Below the pieces are notes generated by a model. The model had not been told where the DNA came from and made no database searches. It saw only the letters and a list, made by a program, of their open reading frames with translations. From Mycobacterium sp. M26 (GTDB lineage: Bacteria > Actinomycetota > Actinomycetes > Mycobacteriales > Mycobacteriaceae): DNA of 64,000 nucleotides. The stretch lies in NCBI RefSeq assembly GCF_001494595.1, contig NZ_LN929907.1:1741468-1805467 (forward strand). Reading direction: 5' to 3'. A program made the translations under genes and the position numbers. This document shows positions 10,270 to 19,116 of the stretch, piece by piece. Within the stretch, counting starts at the first letter, position 1. Every line of letters begins with the position of its first letter.

Positions 10270-10956
10270 ATGACGGCGGCGCTTGCCCAGGAAAAAGACC
10301 CGCTTGACCGCGCTGAGCAGCTACAACAGCTGCGCAAGCAGATGGCGGCGGTATCCGGCAAGGTGGGTGTCGCGCGCCGGGCCGCCGAGCATGCCGACGA
10401 GGTCATTCAGGCGTCGGAAAGTTTGCTGCCGATCCCTGAATCGCTGGCTGGCCTACTCCCCGGTGGGTTGCCGCGCGGGGCGGTGGCGGTGGTCTCCGGA
10501 GCCCGGTCGCTGCCGGTGAGCATGGCCGCGGCGGTCACGGCAGGCGGTGGTCATGTGGCGGTGGTCGGGGTACCGGATTTCGGCCTGCTCGCCGCCGCGG
10601 AGATGGGGGCGGATCTGAGCCGGATCGCGGTGGTCCCCGACCCGGGCACCGATCCGGTCGAGGTGGCCGCGGTGTTGATGGACGGGATGGATCTGGTGGT
10701 CCTCGGCCTGGCCGGCCGGACGGTGAGTGCCACCCGTGCGCGGGCGGTCGTGGCCCGGGCCCGGCAGAAGGGCTGCACCTTGGTTATCACCCGAGGGGAC
10801 TGGCAGGGCGCCTCGATCCGGCTGGACGCCCGGGTGCGCGGCTATGAGGTGACCGCCGGGCGCAGCGGTGTCCCGGTGGCCGGGTGCGGGCGGATCAGCC
10901 GGGTGCGGTTGTCGGTCCGGGCCAGTGGCCGGTCGGTTCGATCCAGGACCGGCTGA
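10270..10956 (+). CDS. imuA': ImuA', mutasome accessory protein
   Basis: RecA-like accessory protein that, with ImuB and DnaE2, forms the mycobacterial mutasome for error-prone translesion synthesis. It has 228 residues, begins [17 protein letters not shown] and contains a degenerate RecA-type core ([19 protein letters not shown] in the Walker A position, without a standard GKT). ATG 10270 is chosen because GGAGGTG lies 4 nt upstream; an in-frame start at 10183 would place the LexA box inside the gene. The stop is followed one base later by the imuB GTG, so the two are translationally coupled. Confidence 0.88.
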   Translation: MTAALAQEKDPLDRAEQLQQLRKQMAAVSGKVGVARRAAEHADEVIQASESLLPIPESLAGLLPGGLPRGAVAVVSGARSLPVSMAAAVTAGGGHVAVVGVPDFGLLAAAEMGADLSRIAVVPDPGTDPVEVAAVLMDGMDLVVLGLAGRTVSATRARAVVARARQKGCTLVITRGDWQGASIRLDARVRGYEVTAGRSGVPVAGCGRISRVRLSVRASGRSVRSRTG

Positions 10957-10957
10957 T

Positions 10958-12526
10958 GTGACCGCCCGGGTCCTGGCGATCTGGTGCATGGACTGGCCGG
11001 CGGTGGCCGCGGCGGTGGCTGCAGGGCTGGAGGCCACTGCACCGGTGGCGGTCACCCTGGCCAACCGGGTGATCGCCTGTTCGTCGGCGGCGCGCGCGGC
11101 CGGGGTGCGCCGCGGGTTGCGGCGGCGCGAATCGCAGGCCCGCTGCCCGCAGTTGCATGTGGTGGCCGCCGACCCGGCGCGCGACGCTCGCTTCTTCGAG
11201 GGCGTAACGGCCGCGGTCGACGAGGTGGTGCCGCGGGCTGAGGTGCTGCGGCCGGGTCTGCTGGTGCTGGCGGTGCGCGGCGCGGCCCGCTACTTCGGCT
11301 CCGAGCAGCAGGCCGCCGAACGGCTGGTCGACGCCGTCGCCGCAGCCGGTGCCGAATGCCAGGTCGGGATCGCCGACCAGCTGGCCACCGCGGTGTTCGC
11401 CGCCAAGGCCGGCCGGGTGATCGACCACGGCGGAGATGCGCAGTTCCTCTCGGCACTGTCCATCCGGCAACTGGCTGCCGAGCCGAGCCTGTCCGGTCCT
11501 GGTCGTGGTGACCTGGCAGACCTGTTGTGGCGCATGGGGATCCGCACATTCGGACAGTTCGCGGAGCTGTCCCGCAGTGATGTGGCCTCCCGGTTCGGCG
11601 CCGACGCGGTGGCCGCTCACCGCTTGGTCCGCGGTGAGCCGGTACGCGGACCCTCGGGCCGTGAGATACCGGCCGAACTGGATGCCGTGCTCACCTGCGA
11701 CCCACCCATCGACCGAGTCGATGCCGCCGCCTTCGCCGGTCGCACACTGGCCGCCACTCTGCACCGCAGCCTGGAGTCCGCCGGTGTCGGGTGCACCCGG
11801 CTGGCCATCCATGCCGTCACCGCCAACGGCGGGGAACTGACCCGGGTGTGGCGATGCGCCGAACCGCTGACCGAGGACGCCACCGCCGACCGGGTGCGCT
11901 GGCAGCTCGACGGCTGGCTCAATCAGCGCAGACAACAGGACCGGCCGAATGCCCCGGTGACGCTGCTGCGGCTGCAGCCGGTGGAAGTCGTATCCGCCGA
12001 GGCGCTTCAGCTTCCGCTCTGGGGCGGGGTGGGGGAGGAGGACCGGTTGCGGGCCCGCCGGGCCCTGGTCCGGGTACAAGGTCTCCTCGGCCAGGAAGCC
12101 GTGCAGCTGCCGATGCTGTCTGGCGGTCGCGGTCCGGCCGAACGGATCACGCTGACTCCACTCGGCGATGAACAGGTGCCCCGGGCCGATCCTGATCGGC
12201 CCTGGCCCGGCCGGCTGCCCGACCCCGCCCCGACGGTCATCCTCGACGACCCGGTGGAACTGCTTGATGCGCAGGGCAATCCGGTCACAGTGACCGCGCG
12301 GGGAATGTTCACCGCGGAACCGGCCCAGCTGGACGGTCAGTACCGGGGCGAGCTGAGGTGGTGGGCCGGGCCGTGGCCGGTCGACGAGCGGTGGTGGGAC
12401 CAGGCCGAGCAGTCCCGCCCCGGGCGCACGGCGCGGGCACAGGTGCTGATCGGGGAGGAACCGGGCATTGCGCTGCTGCTGTGTTACCGGCAGCGCCGGT
12501 GGTATCTGGAAGGGGTCTACGAATGA
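10958..12526 (+). CDS. imuB: ImuB, catalytically inactive Y-family polymerase homologue (mutasome hub)
   Basis: Scaffold of the mutasome: it bridges DnaE2, ImuA' and the beta clamp but lacks polymerase activity. The 522-residue protein begins VTARVLAIWCMDWPA, where active Y-family enzymes have the first catalytic Asp in a different context. It carries the clamp-binding motif QLPLWG at residues 351-356, the same hexapeptide I recall as the functional clamp motif of the M. smegmatis protein. A related string, QLPML, follows near residue 403. The GTG at 10958 sits two bases after the imuA' stop codon ends. Its 3' end overlaps the convergent nucleoside hydrolase by 10 bp. Induced by DNA damage through the upstream LexA box. 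Confidence 0.93.
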   Translation: MTARVLAIWCMDWPAVAAAVAAGLEATAPVAVTLANRVIACSSAARAAGVRRGLRRRESQARCPQLHVVAADPARDARFFEGVTAAVDEVVPRAEVLRPGLLVLAVRGAARYFGSEQQAAERLVDAVAAAGAECQVGIADQLATAVFAAKAGRVIDHGGDAQFLSALSIRQLAAEPSLSGPGRGDLADLLWRMGIRTFGQFAELSRSDVASRFGADAVAAHRLVRGEPVRGPSGREIPAELDAVLTCDPPIDRVDAAAFAGRTLAATLHRSLESAGVGCTRLAIHAVTANGGELTRVWRCAEPLTEDATADRVRWQLDGWLNQRRQQDRPNAPVTLLRLQPVEVVSAEALQLPLWGGVGEEDRLRARRALVRVQGLLGQEAVQLPMLSGGRGPAERITLTPLGDEQVPRADPDRPWPGRLPDPAPTVILDDPVELLDAQGNPVTVTARGMFTAEPAQLDGQYRGELRWWAGPWPVDERWWDQAEQSRPGRTARAQVLIGEEPGIALLLCYRQRRWYLEGVYE

Positions 12527-13590
12527 CCCTGCGCCCGGGCGAACGGTCCGACCCGTTCGATGAACCGGTCGAAGAACGCTGCCGGGTCCACGTCAACACC
12601 GATGTGCGCGTTGGGTTCCCGGCCCCAGCGGCGGCTCCAGTCGGCGATCGTCATCGCCCGCGTCAGCGTGCCGGTCAGTTCCACATCGACCGTCGCCGCC
12701 CGAGTGGCGATAACACCGGGGTCCAAGGCCACCGCCGCGGCCAGTGGGTCGTGCAGATGCGCCAGAAAGCCTTCGCCCTGATCGAAATGGAACTCGAAGT
12801 AGAACCGCATCGCGTCCTCGAGTGCCCGGATCAACGGATTGTCGGCCACCGATCGGGTACCCCGGGCATCGAGCACGCTCATCGCCACCGTCGACGATCC
12901 AGCCGCGCCGGCCAGCCGGCTCAGGATCGCCGGGGTCAAGGCGATGTTCTCGGTCAGGTTCAGCCCGCACACGATCGGAAGCTGATGCGGTTCAATCGCA
13001 TTCGCCTCCACAGCCCGCCCCCACGCGGCGAACACCTCGGCGGCGGCCTCCGGATCGACGCTGATGTTCCATTCGGCCACCGGTGTGGTGTTGCCGCGAT
13101 AGTCGAACGATCCGCCCATGATCACCAGCCGCCGCAGGAGCGTCGGCAGATGCGGGTCGGCGCGCACCGCCAACGCCAGGTTGGTCAGCGGTCCGGTCAC
13201 CAGACCGATCAGCTCACCGGGCCGGGCGTGGGCGGCCCGGACCCAGGCCTCGGCGGAGTCATACGACGTGAGTTCGCGGCCGTGCGTGGGGAGCTCGGCA
13301 TAGCCCAGGCCTGCCGGGCCGTGGGTGTCCTCGGCGGTGCGCATGGTGTCGGCCAGTGGCTCGCCGGCTCCCCGGGACACCGGGATGTCACCGGCTCGGC
13401 ACAGTTCCAGCAGCCCGAGGTTGTTGCGGCAGACCTGGTCGACGTCGACGTTGCCGCCCGTGGAGGCGATTCCGACGAGTTCGGCATCGGGACTGGCCAG
13501 CAGATAGACCAGCGCCATCGCGTCATCCACGCCGGTGTCCACATCGGCGAACACGGGCAGCCGCGCTGCGGTGTCCTCGCCCGTCGTCAC
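12517..13590 (-). CDS. iunH: Inosine/uridine-type nucleoside hydrolase
   Basis: Hydrolyses the N-glycosidic bond of ribonucleosides for purine/pyrimidine salvage. The family's N-terminal calcium- and ribose-binding motif is clear as DVDTGVDDAMAL at about residues 16-27, followed by GIASTGGNVDVDQVCRNN, GPLTNLALAV and VIMGGSFDYRGNTTPVAEWN. It is 357 residues, somewhat longer than the roughly 310 typical of the family. The position after imuB matches Rv3393. The base specificity cannot be read from the sequence. Confidence 0.92.
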   Translation of the reverse strand: MTTGEDTAARLPVFADVDTGVDDAMALVYLLASPDAELVGIASTGGNVDVDQVCRNNLGLLELCRAGDIPVSRGAGEPLADTMRTAEDTHGPAGLGYAELPTHGRELTSYDSAEAWVRAAHARPGELIGLVTGPLTNLALAVRADPHLPTLLRRLVIMGGSFDYRGNTTPVAEWNISVDPEAAAEVFAAWGRAVEANAIEPHQLPIVCGLNLTENIALTPAILSRLAGAAGSSTVAMSVLDARGTRSVADNPLIRALEDAMRFYFEFHFDQGEGFLAHLHDPLAAAVALDPGVIATRAATVDVELTGTLTRAMTIADWSRRWGREPNAHIGVDVDPAAFFDRFIERVGPFARAQGHS

Positions 13591-13638
13591 CGCGGTAACG
13601 ATACCGGCCGGGTTTTCACGGGGCGGCCAGGCGCCACC

Positions 13639-15480
13639 TCACCAATGCACGCCGGGCACCAGCCGCACAGCCTGCTTGACCGGCCGGGGCGCACGCACCC
13701 GTACGGCCGGGCGGCGCGACCGCGGGCGGGTGGGATTGGCCGCGAGCTGCGGCCGGGTCTCGCCGCGCGCGGCGGGGGAGTCCGGGTAGCCAAGGTAGAG
13801 CTGATGCAGCACTCGCCGGGCCAGCTTCGGGGTGAAGTACTGGCCGACATCAGCCAGGGTGCCCAACGGGGTGTCGATGCGCACCGGTTTGTCCACCAGC
13901 GCGCGGACCACCATCGCCGCGGCGTGCTCGGCGCTGATGGGTGGCACCGGATTACGCCACCCGGATGGCTCGATCATCGGGGTCTTCACCAGCGGCATGT
14001 GGATCGTCGTGAAGGTGATGTTGTCCGAAAGGGTTTCAGAGGCCACCACATCGGCGAACGCATCCAGGGCGGCCTTGCTTGGCAGGTAGGAGCTGTACTT
14101 CGGGTTGCGGGCCTGGACCCCGGCGCTGGAGACGTTCACCACATGCCCGAAACGCCGTGCCCGCCAGTGCGGCAGGAGTGCCAGCACCATTCGCACCGCG
14201 CCGAAGTAGTTGACCGCCATCACCCGCTCGTAGTCGTGCATCCGATCGGTCGACGCCGTTACCGACCGCCGAATCGAGCGGCCCGCGTTGTTCACCAGGT
14301 AGTCGACATGTCCGAAGCGCTCCAGGATCTCGGCGATGGTGCTGTCCACCGACTCGTCGTCGGTGACGTCACAGCTGAACGCATACGCCTGACCGCCCGC
14401 AGCGCGGATCTCGTCGACCAATTCCTCGAGTGCGGCACCGTTTCGGGCCAGTGCGAACACCGTCGCACCGCGCTGCGCCACCGCCACGGCCGACGCCCGC
14501 CCGATGCCGCTGGACGCCCCGGTGATGATCACGTGCCTGCCCACCAGCGGACCGGCCGGATCGCCGGTACGCGCGCGGCTCGGATCCAGCTCCGCGGCCC
14601 AGTAGCGCCACAGCGCCGCGCCGTACGATCGGAAGGGGGGCGGCTCAATACCCTTGGCGCTCAGCACTTCCCGGGCGTGATCGGCGGTGAACTCTGCCGC
14701 CGTATCGGCCATGTCGAGTGCCTCCGGGGCCACCCCGAGCTGCGTTGCGGCCATGTCGCGCAACACCTTTGCCCGGCCCCGCGCGCCCAAGAACGGCGCC
14801 CCGACACCCCGCGGCAGCGAACCCCGCAGCGGCGGAAGGCCCGCCTCGCGCGCGACCGCGCGATAGACGTCACGCAGGCCAATGGTGTCCTCGCCAATGA
14901 GGTGGAACGTCCGGCCGTCGTGGCCGTCAACGTGCATGAGCTTCACCACCGCCTCGCCGACGTAGTCCACCGGCACCACATGAGCACGACCGATATCGGG
15001 TAACAGGATCGGCGTGATCGAGGGCAGGGTGGCCAGCCGGGCCAGGACCGGGAAGAAGTGCAAGGGTCCGGCGATGCGATCAGTTTCGCCGGTGCGCGAA
15101 TCGCCCACGACGGCGCCGGTGCGGTAGATCCGGAACGGCACACCGGAGCTGCGGACCACTTGTTCGGCGGTGAATGCGGCCCGGTGGTGCCGGGTGGGCA
15201 ACTGCTGGCCCACGTCGAAGTCGTCCTCGGTGTACTGGCCGCGGAAATCGCCGGCCACCGCAATCGAGGACACCTGGTGCAGGCAGGCCCCCGTCGCGCG
15301 GGCCAGCTCGACGGCCTCCTCGGTGCACCCCGGAGCGCAGTTCACCACGTGATCCACGGGGCCGGGGTCGTCGCCGGAGAAGGTCTCCCAGACGAGCACG
15401 TCAGCGTCGTCGACGTCAGTCAGCCGGGCTGCGACCCGGCGTCCAAGAAACCCGGTACCGCCGGTAACGACATAGCGCAT
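13639..15480 (-). CDS. acrA1: AcrA1, two-domain fatty acyl-CoA reductase
   Basis: Two-domain protein of 613 residues. Residues 1-about 330 form an extended SDR/fatty-acyl-CoA-reductase module opening MRYVVTGGTGFLGRRV. From about 345 a second classical SDR follows (VIITGASSGIGRASAVAVAQ, NNAGR, catalytic Tyr-Lys in YSSYLPSKAAL). Family members reduce fatty acyl-CoA to the aldehyde or alcohol, feeding wax-ester or envelope-lipid synthesis; the substrate here is inferred. The ATG at 15480 is preferred because it sits directly before the nucleotide-binding motif; a longer in-frame version starting at 15591 would overlap the upstream thioesterase. The gene ends 31 bp after that thioesterase and is probably co-transcribed with it. 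Confidence 0.88.
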   Translation of the reverse strand: MRYVVTGGTGFLGRRVAARLTDVDDADVLVWETFSGDDPGPVDHVVNCAPGCTEEAVELARATGACLHQVSSIAVAGDFRGQYTEDDFDVGQQLPTRHHRAAFTAEQVVRSSGVPFRIYRTGAVVGDSRTGETDRIAGPLHFFPVLARLATLPSITPILLPDIGRAHVVPVDYVGEAVVKLMHVDGHDGRTFHLIGEDTIGLRDVYRAVAREAGLPPLRGSLPRGVGAPFLGARGRAKVLRDMAATQLGVAPEALDMADTAAEFTADHAREVLSAKGIEPPPFRSYGAALWRYWAAELDPSRARTGDPAGPLVGRHVIITGASSGIGRASAVAVAQRGATVFALARNGAALEELVDEIRAAGGQAYAFSCDVTDDESVDSTIAEILERFGHVDYLVNNAGRSIRRSVTASTDRMHDYERVMAVNYFGAVRMVLALLPHWRARRFGHVVNVSSAGVQARNPKYSSYLPSKAALDAFADVVASETLSDNITFTTIHMPLVKTPMIEPSGWRNPVPPISAEHAAAMVVRALVDKPVRIDTPLGTLADVGQYFTPKLARRVLHQLYLGYPDSPAARGETRPQLAANPTRPRSRRPAVRVRAPRPVKQAVRLVPGVHW

Positions 15481-15511
15481 GGGGACATCGTGGTCGGCCC
15501 GCAGGCCTGGG

Positions 15512-15913
15512 TCAAGATGCGGCGGCCATCTCGTCGCGGAACCAGTCCGGCCACTGCTGCTTCTCGAACGTCGTCGCGTCGACGCAGACATGGATCATGG
15601 TCGCCTCGGCCACCACGTCCTGGCCGCGCCGGATGACGTAGGTGCTGCGCAGCGAGGTCCGGCCCGGCTGGTCGAGGGTGACCTCGACGACCAGGTCTTC
15701 GTCGAAGCCGGCCGGCATCCGGAACTGCAGTTCGGCCGCGGCGACCACCACGTCGATGCCACGGTCCACCAGAACCTGGATGCCCCCGAACAGCTCCCTC
15801 AGCGCCTCGGTGTGCGCCATGTCGATCCAGGTCAGGTAATGGCCGTTGAACGCCCGGCCCTGCATATCGCATTCGACGTACCGCACGCGCAGCGGCATGC
15901 TGAAGTTGGCCAC
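15512..15913 (-). CDS. Hotdog-fold acyl-CoA thioesterase (YbgC/4HBT type)
   Basis: A 133-residue single-domain hotdog thioesterase. The diagnostic N-terminal motif is VRYVECDMQGRAFNGHYLTW (residues 10-29), where the Asp in ECD is the catalytic residue of the 4HBT family. It would hydrolyse an acyl-CoA; placement just upstream of acrA1 suggests lipid remodelling. The GTG at 15913 has TAGGAT 5 nt upstream, compatible with a leaderless transcript. No signal peptide, so cytosolic. Confidence 0.85.
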   Translation of the reverse strand: MANFSMPLRVRYVECDMQGRAFNGHYLTWIDMAHTEALRELFGGIQVLVDRGIDVVVAAAELQFRMPAGFDEDLVVEVTLDQPGRTSLRSTYVIRRGQDVVAEATMIHVCVDATTFEKQQWPDWFRDEMAAAS

Positions 15914-15937
15914 GCCGAATCCTAGAACGCTGAATTT

Positions 15938-16645
15938 TCAGAACTGAGTGATGCCGTCCCAATCCACGAGCGTCCACCCGATGACGGGATTGCCGGTGAC
16001 GACCACGCGGCCGGTGTTGGGCAGCGGGTGGTCCATGGCCAGGCTGTCTTTGGCGTTGCGGACGTTCAGCAGAGTCCACAACATGATCGAGGCGGCGCTG
16101 GAGAACGCGACAGGCTTGTTGTCACCGCTCTCGTAGATCCGCTGGACCGCCGAGGTGAACTTGCCGTTGAACTCCGTGCCGCTCACCGAACCGGGGATGG
16201 AGAAGTTGGTGAAGCCGCGCACCCAGTCCATTGGCGCCACCATGTAGGTCGCCGCGGCCTTGTCCATGTTCTCGCCGTTGAACCAGCCCGCGGAGATCTC
16301 GTTGAGACCGGGCAGGACATTGACCGGCTCGCCCAGCGCCTTGGACATCGGATCCGCCGTCTGCTGGGTGCGGACCATCTCCGAGGCGTAGATGCCGTCG
16401 TAGTCATTGCCCTTGAGCCGGTTGGCCAGAGCGCTGGCTTGTTGCTCGCCGGCCGAGGTCAGTGACGGACCGGGCACCGAGGTGTCGATGATCCCGTCCT
16501 TGTTGGCCTGGGACTCCGCATGCCGGATGAACGTCAGGGTGATCGTGCGTTCCTTGGGCCCCGACGAGCCACAGCCGGCGACGAGGACGACCGCCATCAA
16601 TGCGGCGAGGACCGCGATAAGAGATCGGACACGCGAACGTTGCAT
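15938..16645 (-). CDS. lpqD: LpqD, lipoprotein of the histidine phosphatase superfamily
   Basis: Exported lipoprotein: signal peptide at about residues 1-24 with lipobox LVAGC. The mature part belongs to the phosphoglycerate-mutase-like histidine phosphatases, with the catalytic RHG-type motif as LTFIRHAESQANKDG (RHA in place of RHG) and a second half containing YASEMVRTQQTADPM. The protein is 235 residues and its position matches Rv3390. The in vivo substrate is unknown. It is divergent from htdY with 92 bp between start codons. Confidence 0.9.
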   Translation of the reverse strand: MQRSRVRSLIAVLAALMAVVLVAGCGSSGPKERTITLTFIRHAESQANKDGIIDTSVPGPSLTSAGEQQASALANRLKGNDYDGIYASEMVRTQQTADPMSKALGEPVNVLPGLNEISAGWFNGENMDKAAATYMVAPMDWVRGFTNFSIPGSVSGTEFNGKFTSAVQRIYESGDNKPVAFSSAASIMLWTLLNVRNAKDSLAMDHPLPNTGRVVVTGNPVIGWTLVDWDGITQF

Positions 16646-16737
16646 GCCAATAGCCTGCCTTGTCGGTGGCTTTGGCGTGCGAGATTTTCGGTAGTGCGAC
16701 TATTGAGTCCTTCATCGAAGAACTCAGGAGCGGCGCA

Positions 16738-17607
16738 ATGGCACTTGACCCCACCGCAATCGGAGCGGTGACCGAACCCCATCTCTACGAGTGGACCGAG
16801 CGAGACACCATGCTCTACGCGCTCGGCGTGGGCGCCGGTGTCGACGATCTGGCCTACACCACCGAGAACAGCCACGACATCGCCCAGCAGGTGCTGCCGA
16901 CTTTCGCGGTGATCTGTTGCACCGGATTCGCCGCCGTCGGCAAGGTCGGTTCGTTCAACTTCGGGATGCTGCTGCATGGCTCGCAGGAGATCCGGTTGCA
17001 CAAGCCGCTGCCGGCGTCGGGATCGCTGTCGGTGGTCGGTGAGGTGGCCGACATCCAGGACAAGGGCGAGGGCACGAACGGCATCATCATGTTGCGCGGC
17101 AAGGGCAGCGACCCCGCCACCGGCGAACTGGTGGTCGAGACGCTGTCCACGGCCGTCATCCGTGGTGCCGGCGGCTTCGGCGGCCAGCCCGGTCAGCGCC
17201 CGCCGGCCCCGGAGTTCCCCGACCGGGAGCCCGATGCCCGCGTCGCGATGACCACCCGCGAGGACCAGGCGCTGATCTATCGGCTGTCCGGGGACCGCAA
17301 CCCGCTGCACAGTGATCCGTGGTTCGCCCGCGAGATGGCCGGCTTCCCGACGCCGATCCTGCACGGGCTGTGCACATATGGCTTCGCCGGCCGGGCATTG
17401 CTGGGCGAGCTCGCGGGTAACGACTCGTCGAAGCTGACGGCGGTCGCCGCGCGGTTCTCGTCCCCGGTCTTCCCGGGGGAGACGCTGACGACGTCCATCT
17501 GGCGCACCGAGGCGGGCAAGGCCGTCTACCGCACCGAGGCTGCGGCAGCGGACGGCTCCAACAGCCGCGTTGTGCTCGACGACGGCGTCGCCGAATACGT
17601 GAACTGA
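16738..17607 (+). CDS. htdY: HtdY, 3-hydroxyacyl-thioester dehydratase (MaoC double hotdog)
   Basis: (R)-specific enoyl-CoA hydratase/3-hydroxyacyl-thioester dehydratase of fatty-acid metabolism, 289 residues, close to the 290 I recall for Rv3389c. It is a double hotdog. The N-terminal half starts MALDPTAIGAV; the C-terminal half carries the hydratase 2 motif YRLSGDRNPLHSDPWFA with catalytic Asp and His, then GLCTYGFAGRA. ATG 16738 has AGGAG 8 nt upstream. A longer in-frame start at 16660 would lack a ribosome site and add atypical sequence. Confidence 0.93.
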   Translation: MALDPTAIGAVTEPHLYEWTERDTMLYALGVGAGVDDLAYTTENSHDIAQQVLPTFAVICCTGFAAVGKVGSFNFGMLLHGSQEIRLHKPLPASGSLSVVGEVADIQDKGEGTNGIIMLRGKGSDPATGELVVETLSTAVIRGAGGFGGQPGQRPPAPEFPDREPDARVAMTTREDQALIYRLSGDRNPLHSDPWFAREMAGFPTPILHGLCTYGFAGRALLGELAGNDSSKLTAVAARFSSPVFPGETLTTSIWRTEAGKAVYRTEAAAADGSNSRVVLDDGVAEYVN

Positions 17608-17630
17608 TCGCGGCGCCGTCGCGCCGACAG

Positions 17631-18365
17631 CTAGCCGACCACGCCGCCGACGAGGTGGCCGATGCCGAACGTGATCGCCATGGCCAGCGCGCCGCCGATC
17701 ACCACCCGCTGGATCGCGCGACCCACGGCGGCGCCGCCCAGGCGGGCGCTGATCCAGCCGGTGAACGCCAGCGCGATGAGCACGGCGACGAAGGTGACCG
17801 GGATGCGTGCCGACGGCGGCGGCAACAGGATCGCCAGCAGCGGCAGGATCGCCCCGACGGTGAACGCGATGGCCGACGAGATCGCGGCCTGCCACGGATT
17901 GGTCAAGTCGTCGGGGTCGATACCGAGCTCGATGTCGATGTGCGCGGCGAACGCATCATGGTCGGTGAGTTCCTCGGCCACGGTGCGGGCGGTGGCCGGC
18001 GAGAGACCTTTGGCCTCGTAGAGCGCGGCCAGTTCGTCGAGTTCCGCGGCGGGTTGGGTGTCCAGTTCGCGCTGCTCCTTTTTCAGCAGCGCCTTCTCGG
18101 TATCGCGTTGGGTGCTGACCGAGACGTACTCGCCGACGGCCATCGACAAGGCGCCGGCCGCCAGCCCGGCGATACCCGCGGTGAAGATCGGCCCGCGCTC
18201 CACGGTGGCGGCCGCGACACCGACGACGATGCCCGCCGTGGACACGATGCCGTCGTTGGCGCCCAGCACGCCGGCGCGCAGCCAGTTCAGCCTGCTGCCG
18301 ATGGCGCCGTGGTGCGGCTCGGCCGGATGCAGTTGGGGTTCGGGAACCCCCGATGTCTCGCTCAC
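17631..18365 (-). CDS. VIT1/CCC1-family divalent metal (Fe/Mn) transporter
   Basis: Integral membrane protein of 244 residues from the vacuolar iron transporter family. The N-terminal signatures are GVLGANDGIVSTAGIVVGVA and GALSMAVGEYVSVSTQRDTE, the metal-translocating first two helices. A cytosolic helical insert rich in Glu (KALLKKEQREL to GIDPDD) follows, then three C-terminal membrane segments. It probably moves Fe2+ or Mn2+ out of the cytosol; metal and direction are inferred. The GTG at 18365 is preceded by TACGCT with 6 nt spacing, supporting a leaderless start. Confidence 0.88.
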   Translation of the reverse strand: MSETSGVPEPQLHPAEPHHGAIGSRLNWLRAGVLGANDGIVSTAGIVVGVAAATVERGPIFTAGIAGLAAGALSMAVGEYVSVSTQRDTEKALLKKEQRELDTQPAAELDELAALYEAKGLSPATARTVAEELTDHDAFAAHIDIELGIDPDDLTNPWQAAISSAIAFTVGAILPLLAILLPPPSARIPVTFVAVLIALAFTGWISARLGGAAVGRAIQRVVIGGALAMAITFGIGHLVGGVVG

Positions 18366-18371
18366 ACGTGA

Positions 18372-18377
18372 AGCGTA
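18372..18377 (-). promoter_or_regulatory. Leaderless -10 element of the VIT-family gene
   Basis: On the minus strand TACGCT is followed by 6 nt and the GTG start; no Shine-Dalgarno sequence is present. Confidence 0.5.
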
Positions 18378-18381
18378 GACC

Positions 18382-19062
18382 TCAGCTCCCGTCGCCGTAG
18401 GCGGCGGCGATGGTCGGCGAATCCGCCCAGCCGGAGTAGGTCGGCCGTTGCGGCCAGCCGGTGGGGGAGTCCTGCCACTCCTCCTGCCGGCCGTACGGCA
18501 GTACGTCGATCAAGGCGAAAGAGTGGCTCAGCTGCTCGGTACCGCGGCCATTGGTATGCCATGTGCGATAGACGGTTTCGCCGTCGCGCAGGAAAACGTT
18601 GACCGCGAAACCTTCGCCGGGGGCGGCATCGACGTCAGTGCCGAACGAGCTTTCCGACGACGAATACCAGTCCATCTGGTTGCCGACCCTCTTCTTGTAG
18701 GCCAGCGCCTCCTCGATCGGCCCGTTGGTGACGATCACGAAGCGCGCGTCGTAGTTGTCCAGGAACTCCAGGCGGGTGAACTGGGAGGTGAAGCCGGTGC
18801 AGCCCGGGCACTGCCACTGCTCCCCGTCGGTCCACATGTGGTTGTAGACGATCAGCTGGGAGCGGCCGTCGAACACCTCGGCCAGGCTGACCGGTCCGTC
18901 CGGTCCGATCAGGACGTACTTGGGCAGTTTGACCATCGGCAGCCGGCGGCGCTGGGCGGCGATGGCGTCGAGTTCACGGGTCGCGGCTTTCTCGCGGGCG
19001 CGCAGGTCATCGAGTGCGGCACGCCAGGCCTGCTGGTCGACGACGGGTGGCAGGGCGGACAT
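18382..19062 (-). CDS. DUF899 family thioredoxin-like protein
   Basis: Cytosolic protein of 226 residues in the DUF899 (predicted thioredoxin-like dithiol-disulfide) family. The redox-type motif CPGC appears in WQCPGCTGFTSQF at about residues 83-95, preceded by LIVYNHMWTDGE, as in other members. The function is not established; a role in thiol redox or detoxification is inference. It lies between helR and the VIT transporter on the same strand, 54 bp after helR ends, so it may share the helR transcript. Confidence 0.85.
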   Translation of the reverse strand: MSALPPVVDQQAWRAALDDLRAREKAATRELDAIAAQRRRLPMVKLPKYVLIGPDGPVSLAEVFDGRSQLIVYNHMWTDGEQWQCPGCTGFTSQFTRLEFLDNYDARFVIVTNGPIEEALAYKKRVGNQMDWYSSSESSFGTDVDAAPGEGFAVNVFLRDGETVYRTWHTNGRGTEQLSHSFALIDVLPYGRQEEWQDSPTGWPQRPTYSGWADSPTIAAAYGDGS

Positions 19063-19116
19063 ACGGGCTCCTCACTGTCGGGCATCACAGGTATTGACCA
19101 GATGCGCCGCCGGAAC

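Noticed and set aside
12358..15003. Open frame of 881 codons on the plus strand
   Set aside because: It is antisense to the nucleoside hydrolase and AcrA1 genes, both of which have full family motifs; its translation is Arg/His/Gly-rich with no motif. Long antisense frames are common at this GC.
15480..15591. Longer N terminus for AcrA1
   Set aside because: The extra 37 residues are Arg/Ser-rich, overlap the thioesterase gene and precede the natural nucleotide-binding start MRYVVTGGTG.
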